Position numbers and translations under genes: made by a program. Positions 61,268-64,000 of a stretch of DNA of 64,000 nt are shown here, one piece after another (within the stretch, counting starts at the first letter, position 1; every line of letters begins with the position of its first letter). The notes beneath the pieces were generated by a model, which ran no database searches, had not been told where the DNA came from, and saw nothing but the letters and a program-made list of their open reading frames with translations. This stretch comes from Hymenobacter ginkgonis (GTDB lineage Bacteria; Bacteroidota; Bacteroidia; Cytophagales; Hymenobacteraceae): the NCBI RefSeq assembly GCF_009755225.1, contig NZ_WQKZ01000005.1, positions 186,001 to 250,000 on the forward strand. Reading direction: 5' to 3'.

Positions 61268-62074
61268 TTAATACAGGTAGTTGAGGGCCGTGAGGTCGTT
61301 GCTGTTGAAAGGGCGGTTCACGTTGGTGCCCACGCACGCCAGCATCCAAGAGTTGGGGTCGGCGGCCGAAGGCGTACCAGGAATGAGGATGGCGCCCACA
61401 TTGCTAGCGCCTTCGTTAGAGGCGCTGCCCCCGCAGCTATACGCCCGGTTCATGTAGTCGGTGTGGCGGAAGCCAATGCAGTGCCCCATTTCGTGGGCCA
61501 TAATGGTAGCAATGGCATTAACCGTTTGGTTGCCAATGACGTTGGGTACCAGTGTAAAGCCAGGCGCCGGGTTGCCATTCGTTGGGAAGCCGCCCGATTG
61601 CCCTAATACACCTGCCCCAAGGTTGGCAGAGTATTTAACTGGCAAGTCGGCCGTGCCCGACGTAATGCGTTGGAATTTCAGCTGTAGGTTGGCGGCGTTG
61701 TAGCGGCGAATAGCCTCGTCAATTGCCGACACGTACGTGGTCGGAAACTGGCTCGAAATGCTCACGGTAAGAGTGCGGGGTAGGCGGGTTACCAGGTTGG
61801 TAGTGCGGTACTGCTCATCAGCCCCTACGCGCAGCATGCGGTAGTCGGTAGAGCCGGCCAGCAACTCTGGCGTGAGCAAAATATCGCCCTCCACCACGTA
61901 GCCGCCCTCCACGGCTTTCAGGTCGCCGGTGCCGAAGCCAAGGGCTTTTACCTGGGCCGTAACTTCGGGCGTAATGGCGGAAGGTTTGGCTGCCGTATCC
62001 TCCGTTTTTTGGCAGCCCGATAGGGCTAGAGCGGCACCAGCTCCAATAGCTAGTAAGGAAGAAAATTTGAACAT
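61268..62074 (-). CDS. M57 family zinc metalloprotease (lipoprotein)
   Basis: 268 residues. A lipobox (LSGC, Cys21) makes it a likely lipoprotein. The zinc motif is HEMGHCIGFRH (H194-E195-x2-H198-x5-H204), the pattern of the M57 'dual-action HEIGH' peptidases. SSQFPTTYVSAIDEAIRRYN (108-127) belongs to the same fold. A candidate promoter and a palindromic operator-like site lie within about 110 bases upstream. Substrate unknown. Confidence 0.9.
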   Translation of the reverse strand: MFKFSSLLAIGAGAALALSGCQKTEDTAAKPSAITPEVTAQVKALGFGTGDLKAVEGGYVVEGDILLTPELLAGSTDYRMLRVGADEQYRTTNLVTRLPRTLTVSISSQFPTTYVSAIDEAIRRYNAANLQLKFQRITSGTADLPVKYSANLGAGVLGQSGGFPTNGNPAPGFTLVPNVIGNQTVNAIATIMAHEMGHCIGFRHTDYMNRAYSCGGSASNEGASNVGAILIPGTPSAADPNSWMLACVGTNVNRPFNSNDLTALNYLY

Positions 62075-62118
62075 AAATGGTAGTTTGGGGATAAGTGAAA
62101 AAAGAATGAAACCGTGCC

Positions 62119-62148
62119 CAAATGTGAAATTAATTATCCAGCCTGCAA
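62119..62148 (-). promoter_or_regulatory. Candidate promoter of the M57 protease gene
   Basis: On the minus strand TTG, a 19-base spacer and CACATTTG fit the TTG/TAnnTTTG pattern with one difference in the -7 element. It lies about 45 bases before the start codon. Confidence 0.5.
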
Positions 62149-62170
62149 TGCTAGAGCTAATAAATGCCTA

Positions 62171-62194
62171 AATGTTACACATTTGTGTAACGTT
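62171..62194. promoter_or_regulatory. Operator-like palindrome upstream of the M57 protease gene
   Basis: GTTACACA TT TGTGTAAC (62174-62191) has 8-base exact arms; extension to AATGTTACACA and TGTGTAACGTT adds three bases a side with one mismatch. It lies about 25 bases upstream of the candidate -33 element, a position suitable for an activator. Confidence 0.45.
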
Positions 62195-62480
62195 GTTGCT
62201 GTTATATTATTAAGCATGTAAATATTATTATTCTCATAAGTAATAGCTGTATTTAAAGAAGGATTCAGTGGCGGAGGCTAGGGTTGAAATCTGAGTTTTG
62301 GAGAAATATTTTGATAAGAGCAATCGTAAAGAGGAGTCTGAATAAGGCTACTGTTTTTTGATTTAAGGTGAGAATGAGGTGCTTATATAAATTATACATA
62401 ATATTTTTTATATTTCGGGGTCGTGCTCGCCATTGCCAATCTGCTGCATTAGCCGTGACTAGCTGGCTAGCACAGCCGGC
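62195..62480. other. AT-rich spacer with no recognised gene
   Basis: This stretch is far richer in A and T than the surrounding coding DNA and has many stop codons on both strands. I see no RNA gene, repeat or coding signal in it. It separates the M57 promoter region from the NHL-repeat remnant and may be the remains of older DNA. Confidence 0.5.
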
Positions 62481-62761
62481 CGCGAAGGCAGTGCGGAAGG
62501 GGTAGAAGCCCGACCCGCTTCACTGTACCAAGGCGCGTAGCCGTTGATGTAAGTGGCGTGGCTTACATCAATTCCGTCATCTGGCAAATCAGGCCGCAGG
62601 GGTATGTTTTCACAGCTGCTGGGGTGCTCAAGGGCTGGAGTAGCTTGGGCAGCAGCTGTGTCGAAGCACGGTTTAAATTTGCTTTCGGCGTAGCAGTGGG
62701 CAACCTTAGCTGGCTGTGCATGGCAGATAAAAGCAATCGCACTATCCGCATGGTTAAGTAA
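62480..62761 (+). pseudogene. Decayed 3' end of an NHL-repeat gene
   Basis: The frame ending at TAA 62759-62761 translates to two recognisable NHL units. The first has VAVDVSGVAYINSVIWQI then RPQGYVFTAAGV; the second has EARFKFAFGVAVGNLSW then LCMADKSNRTIRMVK, where intact proteins read 'ARFNFPFGVAV..GNLYVADxxNxxIRKV'. Further upstream the GSAEGVEAR linker is in another frame, which points to a frameshift. No start codon or signal peptide remains. It is a remnant of a larger secreted NHL-repeat protein of the kind often carrying T9SS signals. Confidence 0.65.
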
Positions 62762-62836
62762 AAGCTGGGTTACTACCCCAATTACCGCAACCTTGAGGCT
62801 TTTCTGGGGTCAAACTTTTGGGCTTACCTAATCGGT

Positions 62837-62844
62837 TATCTTTG
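62837..62844 (+). promoter_or_regulatory. Candidate -7 promoter element of ricT
   Basis: TATCTTTG is an exact TAnnTTTG match, with TTG 16 bases upstream (62818-62820), one base shorter than the usual spacing. It lies about 65 bases before the ricT start. Confidence 0.45.
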
Positions 62845-62908
62845 TTAGATTCCACTTTCGTGCGGCCCTCCTTTTTGCGGCTGCCTCATCATATAGTCTC
62901 TCAGCCTC

Positions 62909-64000
62909 ATGGCTTGTTCTTCTTGTTCATCCGGCGGCGGCTGCTCGACCTCTAAGGTCGGCGGCTGCGGCTCTAAAGGTGGCTGCTCCTCGGGCGGGTG
63001 CACCCGCCTCAACGTTTTCGACTGGCTCGCCGACGTCGATATGCCTTCCGATTTCCGCGGTTTCGACTGCGTAGAAGTCCGTTTTAAAGGTGGGCGCAAA
63101 GATTTCTTTCGCAACGACAAACGCCTACCCCTCGTCACGGGCGATGCCGTGGTGGTCGAAGCTGTAGGCTCGGGCTGGCATTTGGGCCACGTCTCGCTCA
63201 AGGGTGAGTTGGTGCGCCTGCAAATGCGTAAAAAGAAGGTTCCTACCGACTCGCGCGACATCAAGCCCATTCTGCGCGTGGCCACTCCCGACGACGAGGA
63301 GCGCTGGCAAGCCGTGCGCGACCTCGAAAATGGCACTATGTTTCGGGCCCGCGCCGTGGTAGAGGAACTGCGCCTGCGCATGAAGCTCTCCGATGTGGAG
63401 TACCAGGCCGACCGCACCCGCGCACTGTTCTACTACTCGGCCGAAGACCGGGTCGATTTCCGGGAGCTGATTCGACGGCTAGCCGACGAGTTTCGGGTGC
63501 GCGTCGAGATGCGCCAGATATCGCTGCGCCAAGAAGCTGGCCGTATCGGCGGCATCGGCGTGTGCGGCCGCGAGCTGTGCTGCTCTACCTGGCTCACCGA
63601 CTTTAAAGCTGTGAGTACCACTGCTGCGCGTTACCAAAACCTCAGCCTCAACCCGCAAAAGCTGGCCGGCCAGTGTGGCCGCCTCAAGTGCTGCCTCAAC
63701 TACGAGCTCGACGCTTACCTCGATGCCCTCAAGGATATTCCGCAGGTGCAGCGCCCCTTGCTGGTAGGCAACGGCGAAGCGTTTTTGCAAAAAACCGACA
63801 TCTTCCGCAAGCGCATGTGGTTTGCCTTTCGGGGCGATAACAACTGGGTGATGCTGAGCACTGAACGCGTGCGCGAAGTGCTAGAGCTCAATAAAAAAGG
63901 CGAAAAGCCCGACAGCCTGCTGGCTCCGCGCCTGCAAGAGGAAATTGCTCCCGCTGTTTCGACCCTGATGGAGGGAGACCTCGACCGCCTCGATGACCAA
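62909..64000 (+). CDS. ricT: RicT/PSP1-like Fe-S regulatory protein (truncated by window edge)
   Basis: At least 364 residues from ATG at 62909. The head (residues 1-31) is Cys/Gly/Ser-rich, with nine cysteines arranged CxxC and GGC. The PSP1 domain follows: EAGRIGGIGVCGRELCCSTW (about 210-229) and KLAGQCGRLKCCLNYELDAY (about 251-270) carry the clustered Cys residues of RicT. In Bacillus the RicA-RicF-RicT complex binds Fe-S clusters and affects RNase Y cleavage and development; PSP1 proteins in Bacteroidota are uncharacterised. The frame is open at the window edge, so the C-terminus is missing. Confidence 0.92.
   Translation, partial: MACSSCSSGGGCSTSKVGGCGSKGGCSSGGCTRLNVFDWLADVDMPSDFRGFDCVEVRFKGGRKDFFRNDKRLPLVTGDAVVVEAVGSGWHLGHVSLKGELVRLQMRKKKVPTDSRDIKPILRVATPDDEERWQAVRDLENGTMFRARAVVEELRLRMKLSDVEYQADRTRALFYYSAEDRVDFRELIRRLADEFRVRVEMRQISLRQEAGRIGGIGVCGRELCCSTWLTDFKAVSTTAARYQNLSLNPQKLAGQCGRLKCCLNYELDAYLDALKDIPQVQRPLLVGNGEAFLQKTDIFRKRMWFAFRGDNNWVMLSTERVREVLELNKKGEKPDSLLAPRLQEEIAPAVSTLMEGDLDRLDDQ

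Noticed and set aside
62195..62480. Possible small RNA in the AT-rich spacer
   Set aside because: No promoter-terminator pair or strong fold could be seen.

Overview
The window is chromosomal DNA of a high-GC Bacteroidota, most probably a member of the Hymenobacteraceae close to Hymenobacter. The grounds are the conserved Bacteroidota order ftsX - DUF3098 - uppP - truB - ribF, TamB divergent from TsaD, four secreted proteins ending in type IX secretion (T9SS) C-terminal sorting domains, DUF2723 and DUF4394 proteins, a RicT-like protein with a Cys/Gly-rich head, a few TAnnTTTG promoter elements, and weak or absent Shine-Dalgarno sequences. I saw no rRNA, tRNA, CRISPR array, prophage or insertion sequence.

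Layout. 1-8.5 kb: a MoxR/DUF58 type cluster on the minus strand (DUF58, a NADAR enzyme, MoxR ATPase, DUF4350, a glycosyltransferase, DUF4129, a polytopic membrane protein and SpoIIM) with a divergent RDD membrane protein. 8.7-19 kb: a duplicated-domain DUF4394 secreted protein, a two-component system with a secreted Pro/Gly-rich neighbour, DUF486 and TonB-C-like proteins, a GNAT-nitrilase fusion and a T9SS cargo protein. 18.4-23.8 kb: succinyl-CoA:3-ketoacid CoA-transferase subunits B and A separated by a class C beta-lactamase-like hydrolase and preceded by two tandem carboxypeptidase-regulatory-domain paralogues. 23.9-28 kb: the ftsX-ribF cluster. 28-36 kb: TamB, TsaD, SmpB, an NlpC/P60 peptidase and uracil-DNA glycosylase. 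36-47 kb: ApaG, two methyltransferases, an STM3941-like protein, KdsA, a coiled-coil membrane protein, a Dph6-like ATP pyrophosphatase, a GH3-beta-lactamase fusion and an acyl-CoA ligase. 47-57 kb: DUF2723, BirA, RsfS, FtsH, LUD, LpxH and a beta-propeller-like exported protein. 57-64 kb: a zinc alcohol dehydrogenase, an atypical S8 protease, an M57 metalloprotease, an AT-rich spacer holding the decayed end of an NHL-repeat gene, and RicT running off the window.

How the genes work together. Much of the set concerns the cell envelope: UppP (lipid carrier), KdsA and LpxH (lipid A/KDO), TamB (outer-membrane assembly), FtsX, the GH3 and NlpC/P60 enzymes (peptidoglycan) and the T9SS cargo. A second group is translation and RNA housekeeping: TsaD, TruB, SmpB, RsfS, RicT. 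Convergent gene pairs are generally separated by strong hairpins.

The most unusual signal is not a protein. Five intergenic spacers carry about 90-105 bp palindromes of one family, with a sixth decayed copy and a possible remnant end. Their outer arms share a sequence core, while a variable segment of the stem differs between copies and is matched in both arms of each copy. A second signal is the repeated use of the motif CTACCCC/GGGGTAG in coding and non-coding DNA.
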